Source: Clostridiales bacterium
GTDB lineage: Bacteria; Bacillota; Clostridia; Lachnospirales; CAG-274
Reading direction: 5' to 3'
Assembly (NCBI GenBank): GCA_021201395.1
Contig: JAJQFB010000021.1
Span: 1-52,690 of the forward strand
DNA: 52,690 bases
Part shown: positions 1-9,125 of the stretch, in pieces
How the letters are laid out: each line of letters starts with the position of its first letter
Numbering within the stretch: the stretch's first letter is position 1
The notes under the pieces: model-generated
Seen by the model: only the letters and a program-made list of their open reading frames with translations
Database searches by the model: none
What the model was told of the DNA's origin: nothing
Made by a program: the position numbers and the translations under genes

Positions 1-59
1 TTCCACTTTCCAATTTTGGCAAATTAAAGTGGAAGTTAAATTTACACTTCAGCAATTTT

Positions 60-2015
60 TTAATTCAGCATATTTATAAAATCCTCTTCTGAAATTATGG
101 GGATATTCAGAGCTTTGGCCTTTTTGTTTTTGGCCGAAGCAGAGGTTAAATCGTTATTTATGAGATAGCTTGTTTTGGATGATACGCTGCCCGTCACCTT
201 GCCGCCCCGTGCTTCTATTTCCTTTTGAACTTCCTTTCTGTTTTTATAGCGGTAAACATCGCCTGTTATTACAAAGCCCATACCCTCAAAAATTTGGACG
301 GCAGAGGCTGTTTCCTCTTTTATTATTTTTACATAGCCCAAAAGACGGTCTAAAAGAGCCGTGTTTTCGGGAGAACCGAAATATTTGGTTATGCTTTTTG
401 CTATTACCTCTCCGAAGCCGTTTGTTTCCTTTAGGTCGTCAAATCGAGCTTTTTTGATTTTTTCTATATCAAAGCCGTATTTTTGACACAGGAGCCTTGC
501 GTTGCTTAAGCCTATATTTTCTATTCCCAAGGCAAAAATCATATTGGGAAGATGAATTTCCTTTGATTTTTCTATGGCCTTTACCATATTTGAAAAGGAT
601 TTTTCACCGAAGCCTTCCATTGAGGTTATTTCTGTTTCATATTTTCCGAGAGTGAATATATCGGGATAAACCTCTATGAAGCCCCTATCTACAAATTTTT
701 TTATTGTTTCATCGCTCATACCCTCTATATTAAAAGCATCTCTGGAGCAAAAATGACTGAGGCTTTCCACAATTTGGGCACGGCAGTTTGGATTGGGACA
801 TTTCAGGGCCTTTCCGTCACGGAGGGAGACAATTTCCGTCTCAAAGCCGCAGACGGGGCAGGTTTCAGGGGGCTTTGCTCCTCCGCTTTTTGTGAGATTT
901 TCGGCAATTTGGGGTATTATCATATTGGCCTTGTACACGGTTATTTCGTCCCCTATGCCAAGCTCAAGGTTTTCAACTATGCTTAAGTTGTGCAGGCTTG
1001 CCCGTTCTACGGTTGTGCCCTCAAGCTCTACGGGTTCAAAGACGGCTATGGGGTTTATGAGGCCCGTTCTGGAGGTGTTCCATATTATTTTCTTAAGGGT
1101 TGTTTTGGCAAGCTCATCCGCCCACTTAAAGGCCAGAGAGTGTTTTGGGAATTTTGCCGTTGCCCCTAAGCTTTCGCTGTATTTTACATCGTTAAAGGTT
1201 AAAACCAAGCCGTCCGAAGCAAAGGGAGCGGTTTCAATCTCTTTCTCAAATTCCGAAACCGCCTTTTCCACATCGGCTGCCGTAACTCTTTTATACTCCA
1301 CAAATTCAAAGCCCTGAGATTTTAAAAAGTCTATGCCCTCGGTTTTGGTTTCAAAGGCCTTTCCCCCAGCCGAAACAAGTGTAAAAATAATACAGTTTAC
1401 ATTTCTTTCGGCACATATCCTGCTGTTTAGCTGACGGACGGTTCCGCTGCACAAGTTTCGGGGGTTTTTATATTTTTCCTCGGGGGAAAGGTTTTCGTTT
1501 ATGGCCTCGAAGTCCTTAAATTTTATAACCGCCTCCCCTCTTAAAACAAGGGTTTCCTTAAAATCTATTTTAAGGGGTATATTTTTAAAGGTTACGGCGT
1601 TGTGGGTTATGTCCTCGCCTACTGTGCCGTTTCCTCTTGTAACGGCCCGTTCAAGTTCTCCGTTTTTATAGGTTAAAACTATTGTAAGGCCGTCTAATTT
1701 CCACGACAAAAGACCCTCCCTGTTCCCCAAAAAGGCACTTAAAGCGGAGATTTCCTTTGTCTTGTCAAGTGAGAGCATTCTGCTTTCATGGGTCACCTTT
1801 TTAAGATTTTCCAAAACCGTATAGCCTACGTTTTGGGTGGGGCTCGAGGCTAAAACAACGCCGGTTTCGGCTTCAAGAGAAACAAGCTCGTCATAAAGGG
1901 CATCATATTCCCTGTCAGACATAATTTCCCTCGACAGGGTATAATAGGCATAGGAGGCCTTATTTAAAAGCTTAATTAATTCTTTGATTCTGTCTGTTTT
2001 ATTCGCTCTGTCCAC
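60..2015 (-). CDS. ligA: NAD-dependent DNA ligase LigA
   Basis: Seals nicks between Okazaki fragments and in repair, using NAD+ as adenylate donor. The 651-residue length is typical of LigA. Seen in order: the N-terminal Ia domain with the Y-A-Y-Y motif near residue 22; the adenylation motif K-L-D-G with the catalytic Lys at about 106; an OB-fold region; a four-cysteine zinc finger (C-P-V-C ... C-P-N-P-N-C) near 390-412; a helix-hairpin-helix region; and a C-terminal BRCT domain from about 570. The start is GTG, the first in-frame start after an AGGAATGGTG-type ribosome site. A sigma-A-like promoter lies just upstream, so the gene is probably transcribed alone or leads the short genes below it. 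Identification is firm. Confidence 0.97.
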   Translation of the reverse strand: MDRANKTDRIKELIKLLNKASYAYYTLSREIMSDREYDALYDELVSLEAETGVVLASSPTQNVGYTVLENLKKVTHESRMLSLDKTKEISALSAFLGNREGLLSWKLDGLTIVLTYKNGELERAVTRGNGTVGEDITHNAVTFKNIPLKIDFKETLVLRGEAVIKFKDFEAINENLSPEEKYKNPRNLCSGTVRQLNSRICAERNVNCIIFTLVSAGGKAFETKTEGIDFLKSQGFEFVEYKRVTAADVEKAVSEFEKEIETAPFASDGLVLTFNDVKYSESLGATAKFPKHSLAFKWADELAKTTLKKIIWNTSRTGLINPIAVFEPVELEGTTVERASLHNLSIVENLELGIGDEITVYKANMIIPQIAENLTKSGGAKPPETCPVCGFETEIVSLRDGKALKCPNPNCRAQIVESLSHFCSRDAFNIEGMSDETIKKFVDRGFIEVYPDIFTLGKYETEITSMEGFGEKSFSNMVKAIEKSKEIHLPNMIFALGIENIGLSNARLLCQKYGFDIEKIKKARFDDLKETNGFGEVIAKSITKYFGSPENTALLDRLLGYVKIIKEETASAVQIFEGMGFVITGDVYRYKNRKEVQKEIEARGGKVTGSVSSKTSYLINNDLTSASAKNKKAKALNIPIISEEDFINMLN

Positions 2016-2048
2016 TTAATTCACCATTCCTATAATTTACTGTTTTCT

Positions 2049-2077
2049 ATTTTAACATTTTTTCAAACTCTTGTCTA
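2049..2077 (-). promoter_or_regulatory. Candidate sigma-A promoter of ligA
   Basis: On the minus strand, TAGACA (2072-2077) and TAAAAT (2049-2054) are separated by exactly 17 bases, ending about 34 bases before the GTG of ligA. One mismatch in each box from the sigma-A consensus. Confidence 0.5.
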
Positions 2078-2131
2078 TTATTTTTTACTGACCGTCAGAG
2101 GTTTATTATACCGCTTTTTATTGGCAAAAAA

Positions 2132-2611
2132 TTACAGCAGCTCTCTCCCCTGTTTTCCGCTTATGTTCTCTATTCTCATTTCAAGCATACAAAGCCTTGC
2201 AAGGTCTTTGGAAATTTCTTCGTTAAGCTGTTCTTCGCTGTTTTCGGGGGCATACTTTATTCCTAATTTTCTTATTGAGCTTATAATATCTTCAGGCTCA
2301 TTCAAAATCCTCATATGCCCGAAGGCTATGACACTTTTATATTTTGTGGTGTATTTTTCGGACATAACCTCGTCCATTGCCACAACACAAAAGGAAGCCT
2401 TTGGGTTTCTGCCTATGGCGTCGATTTTATGGCCTGTTTTGGCACAGTGGAAATATATTTTCCCGTTCTCGTAAACATAGCTTATGGGCAGGGCATAGGG
2501 ATAGCCCTCATCTCCCGAAAGAGCCAAAACACCGGAGCTGCCCTCCCTTAAAATTTCCTCGCACTCACCCAAAGTCAAAGCCTGATTTTTTCTTCTCATT
2601 TCCCTGAACAT
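2132..2611 (-). CDS. Pyridoxamine 5'-phosphate oxidase-family flavoprotein (NimA-like)
   Basis: A 159-residue protein of the split-barrel FMN-binding family that includes the nitroimidazole-resistance protein NimA. It starts with the family's M-F-R-E-M-R-R-K opening. It contains the conserved stretch G-Y-P-Y-A-L-P-I-S-Y-V-Y followed by I-Y-F-H-C-A-K-x-G-H-K, which in relatives holds the flavin and the small-molecule pocket (His in the latter motif). AAAGGAG lies in front of the ATG. Substrate unknown. Members are often general flavin reductases, so the nitroimidazole link should not be taken as demonstrated. Confidence 0.88.
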   Translation of the reverse strand: MFREMRRKNQALTLGECEEILREGSSGVLALSGDEGYPYALPISYVYENGKIYFHCAKTGHKIDAIGRNPKASFCVVAMDEVMSEKYTTKYKSVIAFGHMRILNEPEDIISSIRKLGIKYAPENSEEQLNEEISKDLARLCMLEMRIENISGKQGRELL

Positions 2612-2653
2612 AAAACCGCTCCTTTATTGTTTTTATATCCTGTATTGCCTCTT

Positions 2654-3184
2654 TTAATCAAACTCATTTGTAATAATTTGAAACATTTTAACACCTTCGC
2701 CGTATAAGCAGCAATATTCTATATATGTTTCATATCCGTCGGCCTCAGGGTATTGAGCGGAATCAAGACCGCTCTCCGCAGGAAGCTCTTCGACTTCCGA
2801 AACAAGGCCGCAGGCTTCAAGCATTAAATATTTCATAAAGAGGGCTTCCCAAGGGGGTTCGGCCGCATTAAGCCAAGCCTCTGTTTCACTTGAAAGACCG
2901 TCCGTATGGACTTTTGTTAAATCCTCAAAGCTAACGCTTCTTATGCTTTCAAACACTGAGTTTATAACATCGTTAAGCCTACTGTAATATTCACAGACGG
3001 CGGAACCCTCGGCTGCCGAGGTGAAATCCGAATAATATTTTTTCAAATCGTTTTTCTCGATATGTGCTGAAATAAGCTTATCAACCGTATTGTTAAAATC
3101 CTCCTCTGTATCTATGTCAGAGGATAAAGTTTCCAAACCCTTATGTTCATAGCAGTCTAAAACCATTTCAGTCAAACTGTCCAT
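2654..3184 (-). CDS. Hypothetical acidic protein
   Basis: An acidic, apparently soluble 176-residue protein without signal peptide, membrane segment or recognised motif. It begins 20 bases after the stop of the copper-amine-oxidase-domain protein at 3205-4641, in the same direction. No good ribosome site is visible before its ATG, so it may be translated by coupling to that gene. Composition is dominated by Glu, Asp, Leu and Ser, with several Tyr and Cys near the C-terminus. I do not recognise the family; the neighbour suggests an accessory role to an envelope protein, but that is only inference. Confidence 0.6.
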   Translation of the reverse strand: MDSLTEMVLDCYEHKGLETLSSDIDTEEDFNNTVDKLISAHIEKNDLKKYYSDFTSAAEGSAVCEYYSRLNDVINSVFESIRSVSFEDLTKVHTDGLSSETEAWLNAAEPPWEALFMKYLMLEACGLVSEVEELPAESGLDSAQYPEADGYETYIEYCCLYGEGVKMFQIITNEFD

Positions 3185-3204
3185 ACAGGCGTCAAATTTT
3201 TTGA

Positions 3205-4641
3205 TCAGACGATAATGCTATCTATGCTCGGGTCAATATCCACTTCATCCTGAGTTTCGTTAAAATCTCCCTCTGTAGGAGCAAAATATTCGCCTAAGGA
3301 GTCTATGAAAAGAAAATCACAGGAAACTATTACAGCCAAATATTCTATATAATATTGGTTCTTGCCGTCCTTTGTGTAGGCTCCGTTCTTAACGGCTGTT
3401 CCTGCCTGTGTAATAAGGTCGCAGGCTCTGAGCATACACTGTTTGTCAAGCATACATTTTTCGGGGGTTTCCGTGGAATTTATTTTGTTTCTTATGTTAG
3501 CCGCCGCCGTAACAAAAGCAGAGCCACTTACATAAAGATCGCTTGTGTCTGCAACCTTACTGAGCTCAGCAGAAACAAACTCCCCTATTTCCTTGTGATA
3601 ATTTTCAATTTCCGCCTTTTGAGCGGCAGTTAAACTGCTGCCGTCTGCTCCCCGGTTGTATGCTTCCATATCGGCGGTCTTATTTGCAGCCGATACAAGA
3701 GTATTTAATGAGGAATTGATGTCGTCCTTGCAGTCGTCAAGCTTCCTTTCCATATCGTCAACCTTTGTCATGACTCCGTAATAGGTATATGAGTCAAACG
3801 TATCGGTGCAGAAATAGTCATAATAGAACTGCAAAATTTCAATTTCAACATCTACATAGGCAACGAAATTTTTAACAAGAGCCTTGTCCGCCGTCAGTGT
3901 TTTCAGGCTGTTTGCGGCGGTCTTATAACCCCTGCACTCCGTAACGGAATCCTCAAAAACCTCCTGAAGCTCGCTTGCGGAGTAGGAATATTCCAAAGCC
4001 CCGTCTATTTTGTAATAAGCATATTCCAAAGTTTCCTGCAAAAGACTGTTAAGAATAAATATGGAATAAATTGTAGACGTACTGTTTGCACAGGCCTGCA
4101 GAGCCTCCAAATCCGCCGAGGGTATATTGTCTTTTATAACGGCAGCGGCTGTGGTGGTTTCTGTTTCCGCCTCTGTGGTTTCCTCGGTTTCCGTTTCTGT
4201 TTCCGCTGCGGCAGTATCTCCCTCGGAAGCTCCCGATTTAAGGACTACTGTTTTTGTGGAAGAATCCCACTCTACCTCAAGACCTGCCGCTTCGCCTACT
4301 GCCCTCAACGGCAGCATCATTGACCCGTTTATAATACTTGCAGGCACATCAAGAGAAATTTCCTCGCCGTTCATAACAAAAACTCCGCTTTCGGCGGTAA
4401 CGGCGATTGTGTTGTCCCCGTTTGTAAATGTTGCTGTTTTAGCGGCTGCTTCCCAGCTTATTTCATAGCCTAACTGTTCAAAAACTCCCCTTAAGGGAAT
4501 TAAGGTTCTTCCCTCAACAATTACAGGCTCCTGAGCAGAAAACTCAACCTCCGCTCCGTCCAAAGTAACGGTGATTTCCGCTGCAAAAACATTTGCACTC
4601 ATAAGCGTAACCGCTAAAAATAAAGAAATAAATCGCTCCAT
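3205..4641 (-). CDS. Secreted protein with copper amine oxidase N-terminal-like domain
   Basis: A 478-residue exported protein. A signal peptide covers residues 1-20, ending A-N-V-F-A-A. It is followed by a pair of the beta-rich modules Pfam calls Cu_amine_oxidN1 (residues about 23-136), recognisable by R-T-L-I-P-L-R-G-V-F and M-M-L-P-L-R-A-V-G. Next comes a short Glu/Thr-rich linker (about 140-166), then a long largely helical region of unknown function. No amine-oxidase catalytic domain is present: in Firmicutes these N-terminal modules are commonly wall-associated stalks or adhesion modules. An AAGGGGGAG ribosome site precedes the ATG. Location outside the membrane is well supported; function is unknown. 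Confidence 0.85.
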   Translation of the reverse strand: MERFISLFLAVTLMSANVFAAEITVTLDGAEVEFSAQEPVIVEGRTLIPLRGVFEQLGYEISWEAAAKTATFTNGDNTIAVTAESGVFVMNGEEISLDVPASIINGSMMLPLRAVGEAAGLEVEWDSSTKTVVLKSGASEGDTAAAETETETEETTEAETETTTAAAVIKDNIPSADLEALQACANSTSTIYSIFILNSLLQETLEYAYYKIDGALEYSYSASELQEVFEDSVTECRGYKTAANSLKTLTADKALVKNFVAYVDVEIEILQFYYDYFCTDTFDSYTYYGVMTKVDDMERKLDDCKDDINSSLNTLVSAANKTADMEAYNRGADGSSLTAAQKAEIENYHKEIGEFVSAELSKVADTSDLYVSGSAFVTAAANIRNKINSTETPEKCMLDKQCMLRACDLITQAGTAVKNGAYTKDGKNQYYIEYLAVIVSCDFLFIDSLGEYFAPTEGDFNETQDEVDIDPSIDSIIV

Positions 4642-4774
4642 AATTTTTCTCCCCCTTTTTTATAAATTTTTTTGATAGATAATAAAAAACAATTACTTTA
4701 CAATAATATTTTAAAACATAAACAAATAAAAATCAAGACGGTTTTTGTATGTTTCCGATAATTTTCAGAACATT

Positions 4775-6025
4775 TTAAGGTCTTATCTGGCCGTTTCCGT
4801 AAATTATGAATTTGGTGGTGGTTAGTGCCTTTAAGCCCATAGGGCCCCTTGCGTGAAGCTTTTGGGTGGAAATTCCTATTTCCGCTCCGAAACCGAATTC
4901 GTTTCCGTCCGTAAAACGGGTTGAAGCGTTTACGTAAACGGCGGCGGAATCCACCTCGTTTGTAAATTTCATGGCGTTTTCATAGCTCTCCGTAACGATA
5001 GTCTCAGAGTGACCCGTTGAATATTTTGCTATGTGGGCTATGGCCTCATCTGCGTCCTTAACGACTTTTACGGAAATTATCATATCTAAGTATTCTCTTC
5101 CGTAGTCCTCCTCCGCCGCCGGAATTATGTCAAGGCCGTCGCAGATTTCTCTTGTTTTTTCACAGCCTCTTACCTCAACACCCCTCTCCTTAAGAGCCTT
5201 AAGGGCTAAAGGCAGAAAATTGGGAGCCGCCTTTTCGGAAACAAGAAGAGATTCCGCTGCATTGCATACCCCCGGCCTCTGGGTTTTGGCGTTTATCAAA
5301 ATATTGAGAGCCATATCGGGCTTTGCACTGTCGTCTACATAAATGTGACAGTTTCCTACCCCCGTTTCTATAACCGGAACGGTGGAGTTCATAACCACGG
5401 AGCTTATAAGCCCTGCTCCACCTCTGGGAATAAGAACGTCAACATAGCCGTTAAGCCGCATAAGCTCCGTTGCGGCTTTTCTGCTCGTGTCCTCTATAAG
5501 CTGAACAATGTCGGGGCTTATGTCTGCTTCGGAAATTGCCCTTTTAAACACGTCTACTATAGCCTTGTTTGAATTTATGGCATCGGAGCCGCCTTTTAAA
5601 ATAACAGCATTTCCTGCCTTAAGACAGAGTCCGAAAGCGTCGCTTGTTACGTTGGGTCTTGCCTCGTAGATTATGCCTATAACTCCCATAGGCACTCTTT
5701 TTTCCCCTACAACAAGGCCGTTGGGCAGTGTTTTCATATTTATAACCTCTCCCGCAGGGTCGGGCAGCTTCGCAATCTGCCTAAGGCCGTCGGCCATACC
5801 CTCTATTCTGGCCTCCGTAAGGGCAAGCCTGTCAACAAGAGGAGCCGGGGTTCCTGCCTGTTTTGCCTTTTCAACGTCTGCTTTGTTGGCCTTGAGGATT
5901 TCCTCCCTGTTTTCAATAAGAGCCTGAGCCGTTCTCAAAAGTATTTCATTCTTTTCGTCCGTCCTCATAGCCGCCGTCAGTCTCGAAGCGGCCTTTGCCT
6001 TTTTACCGATTGTAATTGTGTCCAT
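4775..6025 (-). CDS. proA: Glutamate-5-semialdehyde dehydrogenase (gamma-glutamyl phosphate reductase)
   Basis: Second step of proline synthesis: NADPH-dependent reduction of gamma-glutamyl phosphate to glutamate semialdehyde. The 416-residue length is standard for ProA. The catalytic cysteine sits in [11 protein letters not shown] near the middle. The conserved N-terminal segment [15 protein letters not shown] and the C-terminal [13 protein letters not shown] motif are both present. AAAGGAGG precedes the ATG. It lies downstream of proB and a folate gene in the same direction, so the three form a probable proline/one-carbon operon. Confidence 0.97.
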   Translation of the reverse strand: MDTITIGKKAKAASRLTAAMRTDEKNEILLRTAQALIENREEILKANKADVEKAKQAGTPAPLVDRLALTEARIEGMADGLRQIAKLPDPAGEVINMKTLPNGLVVGEKRVPMGVIGIIYEARPNVTSDAFGLCLKAGNAVILKGGSDAINSNKAIVDVFKRAISEADISPDIVQLIEDTSRKAATELMRLNGYVDVLIPRGGAGLISSVVMNSTVPVIETGVGNCHIYVDDSAKPDMALNILINAKTQRPGVCNAAESLLVSEKAAPNFLPLALKALKERGVEVRGCEKTREICDGLDIIPAAEEDYGREYLDMIISVKVVKDADEAIAHIAKYSTGHSETIVTESYENAMKFTNEVDSAAVYVNASTRFTDGNEFGFGAEIGISTQKLHARGPMGLKALTTTKFIIYGNGQIRP

Positions 6026-6043
6026 TTGACTGCCTCCTTTAAA

Positions 6044-6589
6044 TTATTCGATTATTAATTTGTCAAGCCTGACATCATATTCGTCAGCAGGTATTTCATC
6101 ATAAAGCTGTTCTTTGAAGCCTATGCCTATTGTGCATAAAAAGCAGTGTTTTCTTAGGTATCTGTCATAATAGCCTCCGCCGTAACCCATACGGAAATTA
6201 TCCCTCGAAAAGGCCGTTCCGGGAACAATTATAATTGTTTTGTCTGTAGGGGTTACTATGCTTTTCTCTGTAGGTACAGGCTCGAAAATCCCAAAGGTAT
6301 TTTTAACAAGCTCTGACAGGCTCTTTATTTTAACAAAGACCATTTTCCCCTTTTTTTCCGTCATATAGGGCAGGGCTGCGATTTTCCCCTCTCTCAGGGC
6401 TGTATTTATAATAATCTCTGTCTCAGCTTCGGAGCGGAAACTCAAATAACAGAAAACACTCTCACACACCTTGTAACAAGAATCATTAAAAAGCCTTTCC
6501 CCTATGGCAAGGCTCCTTTTGTACCTTATTTTTTTCGGAAGTGCATCCCTTTTTTTTGCCGCTTCCCTGCGGAAGCTTTTTTTGTCCAT
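6044..6589 (-). CDS. 5-formyltetrahydrofolate cyclo-ligase
   Basis: ATP-dependent conversion of 5-formyl-THF to 5,10-methenyl-THF (MTHFS/YgfA/YqgN family), recovering the stored folate. The family's signature G-Y-G-G-G-Y-Y-D-R-Y-L lies near residues 138-148, preceded by V-P-G-T-A-F-S. The N-terminal basic K-x-x-x-R-R-E-A-A-K-K-R-D-A-L matches the family too. At 181 residues it is full length. It sits between proB (start 4 bases after the proB stop) and proA (19-base gap), so it is likely cotranscribed with them. The link to proline is probably shared expression, not pathway. Confidence 0.93.
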   Translation of the reverse strand: MDKKSFRREAAKKRDALPKKIRYKRSLAIGERLFNDSCYKVCESVFCYLSFRSEAETEIIINTALREGKIAALPYMTEKKGKMVFVKIKSLSELVKNTFGIFEPVPTEKSIVTPTDKTIIIVPGTAFSRDNFRMGYGGGYYDRYLRKHCFLCTIGIGFKEQLYDEIPADEYDVRLDKLIIE

Positions 6590-6593
6590 CTTT

Positions 6594-7387
6594 TCACCCT
6601 CTCGAAAACAGAGTGCCTACGGCTTCCCCCTCTGTTATTCTGTAAATTATGCCCGGGTCGTCTCCCTTTGCTATAACCATATCGCAGTTGGCCGCATTTA
6701 CCTTTAAAGCCGCCTTTACCTTTGTCGCCATGCCCCCGGTTCCGAAGCTTGAGCTTGAGCCCCCTGCCAGACTTAATATTCTTTCATCGATTTTATCTAT
6801 AACGCTTATAAGCCGGGCGTCCTTGTCTTTGTTGGGGTCTCCTGTAAACATACCGTCTATGTCCGAGAGCAGTATCAAAAGGTCTCCCTCTATAAGCTCC
6901 ATAACGTAGGAAGCAAGGGTGTCGTTGTCGGAAAATTCATTAAATTCCTCTGTGGCTACGGTATCATTTTCGTTTACTATAGGTATAACCCCCATTTCAA
7001 GAAGCCTTCAAGTGTGTTTTTAACGTTGGCTCTTTTGTGGTCATAGTTAAAAATATCCTTAGTAAGAAGAATCTGGGCCACACGCTGATTAAATTCGTTG
7101 AAGCTCTTTTCGTAATACTGCATAAGTATGGCCTGACCTACGGCGGAGGAGGCCTGTTTTCCCACTATGTCCCTGGGTCTTTCCTTTAAACCCAGTCTTT
7201 TGGCTCCTACGGCTATGGCTCCCGATGAAACAAGTATAACGTCCCTGCCGCTGTTGTTTATGTCTGTCAAAACCGCCGCTAACCTGTCAAAACGGCGGAA
7301 GTTTATGTTCCCATTGGGATAGGTAAGAGAGGTTGTCCCTATTTTAACAATAATTCTCTTTCTGTTTTTTAAGTCTTTTCTGTTCAT
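6594..7387 (-). pseudogene. proB: Glutamate 5-kinase, interrupted by an apparent one-base deletion
   Basis: First enzyme of proline synthesis (ATP + glutamate to gamma-glutamyl phosphate). The N-terminal 130 residues (K-I-G-T-T-S-L, V-S-S-G-A-I-A-V-G, G-Q-A-I-L-M-Q-Y-Y) read from 7387. The rest (P-I-V-N-E-N-D-T-V, then F-S-D-N-D-T-L-A and G-T-G-G-M-A-T-K-V-K-A-A) continues in another frame from about 7000 to 6594. Restoring one base at about 7001-7006 joins ...N-T-L-E-G-L-L-E-M-G-V-I-P..., giving about 264 residues: the short form without a PUA domain. All kinase motifs are otherwise intact and the rest of the operon is whole, so a sequencing or assembly error is as likely as a real mutation. 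Confidence 0.85.
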
Positions 7388-7540
7388 ATTAATCCGTTTC
7401 CTTAAATTTTAAATTTAACATATTATATACTTTATAATATCAAATAGTCGGTTATATTTCAATGGTTTTTTTCAGGAAACGGTGATTAATTAGCCAAAGC
7501 AGATTTGCCGCAGTGCACATTTCAAAAAACACAAAATAAA

Positions 7541-7581
7541 AAAACGATAACACAGCCGATTAAGCGGCTATCGTTTTTTTT
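7541..7581 (-). terminator. Bidirectional rho-independent terminator between the HAD gene and proB
   Basis: A hairpin with outer stem ACGAT/ATCGT and inner stem AGCCG/CGGCT (a five-base bulge on one side) is flanked by A-runs and T-runs, so either strand yields a U-tract. It lies downstream of the HAD-family gene and upstream of proB on the minus strand. The rest of 7388-7642 holds only AT-rich sequence. Confidence 0.65.
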
Positions 7582-7642
7582 AGCTTGAACCATTTTTTAA
7601 TAATCGGAAAAATCGGCGGTGAAGCTGCAAAGAGCTAACCAA

Positions 7643-8272
7643 TCAGCTGTTCCTTAATATCTTGGGAAAGGCGGAAAATTCCGCAAGAACAGCGGCGGCT
7701 TCTTTTTTGACAGTGCCGAAGCCGTATAAAGCGAATATAAAGGGTATGCCGGCTTTCTCGGCGGCCTGTCTGTCGGTTTCGGTGTCGCCCACATAAACGG
7801 GAGCCTTAAGTGCATTTCTGTCTATAATAAGGCTTATGTTTTCGGCTTTTAAGAGGCCTGTCCTGCCGTTGTTTTCAAAATCCTCGAAAAGCTCCCCTGT
7901 TTTGTGGAAGCCTAAGAAGCTCTCTATATAGCCTATTTGGCAGTTGCTGACTATAAAAAGCCTGTAGTCCCTTTTAAGCGTCTTAAGCGTCTCTATAAGA
8001 CCGGGGTAGAGCTTTCCGCCTTTTTTATTAAGCAGATTACTCTGATAGGTTATGCAGCTTTCTATTATTTTCTCTCTTTTTTCCCTCGAATTTCCGGGGA
8101 AAAGCCTTTCGGCTATTTCATCTAAAGGCAGCCCCATACAGGGGGTTAAATTTTCAACAGTAACAGTCGGGGCTATGCCCATAGCCTCTACCGCCCCGTT
8201 CCAAGCTTCAACTATACCCTCTCTTGAATCCCAAAGGGTTCCGTCAAGGTCAAAAATAATACTGTCAATCAT
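7643..8272 (-). CDS. HAD-family hydrolase (phosphoglycolate phosphatase-like)
   Basis: A 209-residue haloacid-dehalogenase-type phosphatase. Motif I is F-D-L-D-G-T-L-W-D at the N-terminus, with the nucleophilic and acid/base Asp residues. Motif II is V-S-N-C near the middle. Motif IV is Y-V-G-D-T-E-T-D-R near residue 165. A helical cap follows motif I, as in Gph/PpaX enzymes. An ATG 21 bases further upstream is in frame, but the GAGGAG ribosome site lies inside that extension, so the ATG at 8272 is preferred. Substrate cannot be told from sequence. It ends at a terminator. Confidence 0.85.
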   Translation of the reverse strand: MIDSIIFDLDGTLWDSREGIVEAWNGAVEAMGIAPTVTVENLTPCMGLPLDEIAERLFPGNSREKREKIIESCITYQSNLLNKKGGKLYPGLIETLKTLKRDYRLFIVSNCQIGYIESFLGFHKTGELFEDFENNGRTGLLKAENISLIIDRNALKAPVYVGDTETDRQAAEKAGIPFIFALYGFGTVKKEAAAVLAEFSAFPKILRNS

Positions 8273-8286
8273 ATTATAAATTCTCC

Positions 8287-8427
8287 TCAGCAATAAAGCT
8301 CCAATATGCCCAAAGCAATAATCAGCACTCCCACAAAAAATCCCAGTCCCGAAAAAATCACGCTTGCCACAACGCCGCAGCCGAAGCTCAGCAAAACAAG
8401 CCCTATTACGTTTTTATTTATTTTCAT
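8287..8427 (-). CDS. Small hydrophobic membrane protein, 46 residues
   Basis: A short gene: ATG at 8427, TGA at 8287-8289, 46 residues. The protein opens M-K-I-N-K-N and is then almost wholly hydrophobic and Gly-rich, enough for one or two membrane segments, ending E-L-Y-C. AAGGTG lies seven bases before the ATG. It is placed after thiN and before the HAD gene in the same direction. In Bacillus this spot after thiN holds the tiny sporulation protein gene spoVM, but this sequence is not SpoVM. I do not recognise the family; start, ribosome site and composition make it a credible gene. Confidence 0.65.
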   Translation of the reverse strand: MKINKNVIGLVLLSFGCGVVASVIFSGLGFFVGVLIIALGILELYC

Positions 8428-8489
8428 TAAATATCACCTTAAAAACCGCCTGATACAGTATATGTTAAACAGCGGCAGCAGGTGAAAAC

Positions 8490-9125
8490 CTAATCTGAAA
8501 CAACCATTACAAAAAGCAAACCCTCTGAAAGAGTTATTTCTATCTTCTCCTCTGCGGCCTTATTACTTACGCCGTAGGATGAGCCTATTGAAAGAGTACC
8601 GTTATTTAAAGGGTAATAAAGTCCCCTTGTGTTTATGCCCTTTACACAGTTTGTAAGGGGTATAAGGGAAACAGTCTGACCCCTTTTTACCCTTAGGCTT
8701 AAAGCTCTGTCAATTAAGTAAATTATATTGTGTTCATCGATAATTCTCGCCTTTATACCTGCCTTAAGAGGCAGCATAAGCATATGACAGTTGGCAAGAG
8801 TGTGGTCAAAACGGGTGCCGGTACAGCCCAAAAGAGTTATTTCGTCGGCTCCTCTTTTTATTGCCTCTCTTATGCCCAGCTCACAGTCCGTAAAATCCTT
8901 TTCACAGGGAGCGGTCAAAATCTCAATACCTTTATTTTTATACTCCTCAAGAAGCTCAGGCTCCGCCGAGTCAAAGTCCCCTGCCAAAAGATGAGGGCTT
9001 ATACCCATTGCGTCGCAGTGCCTTAAGCCGCCGTCGCAGCATATTACAATATCCGCTTCCTCCGCACAGGGCTTAATCAGACTGTAGGAATTAATGCTGC
9101 CGCTGCAAATTACAGCCGCTTTCAT
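8490..9125 (-). CDS. thiN: Thiamine pyrophosphokinase
   Basis: Transfers pyrophosphate from ATP to thiamine to make thiamine diphosphate. The 211-residue protein has the family's C-C-D-G-G-L-R-H, L-L-A-G-D-F-D-S and K-D-F-T-D-C-E-L-G motifs in the N-terminal catalytic domain, then L-G-C-T-G-T-R-F-D-H-T-L-A-N. The C-terminal beta domain binding thiamine carries L-I-P-L-T. Its ATG overlaps the stop of rpe by four bases (ATGA), so translation is coupled. The order rsgA-rpe-thiN is the classic Firmicutes arrangement and supports the call. Confidence 0.93.
   Translation of the reverse strand: MKAAVICSGSINSYSLIKPCAEEADIVICCDGGLRHCDAMGISPHLLAGDFDSAEPELLEEYKNKGIEILTAPCEKDFTDCELGIREAIKRGADEITLLGCTGTRFDHTLANCHMLMLPLKAGIKARIIDEHNIIYLIDRALSLRVKRGQTVSLIPLTNCVKGINTRGLYYPLNNGTLSIGSSYGVSNKAAEEKIEITLSEGLLFVMVVSD

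Noticed and set aside
1..34. Inverted repeat TTCCACTTT/AAAGTGGAA at the window edge, considered as a ligA terminator
   Set aside because: AT-rich stem with no clean U-run on the minus strand, and the element is cut by the window edge; too weak to list.
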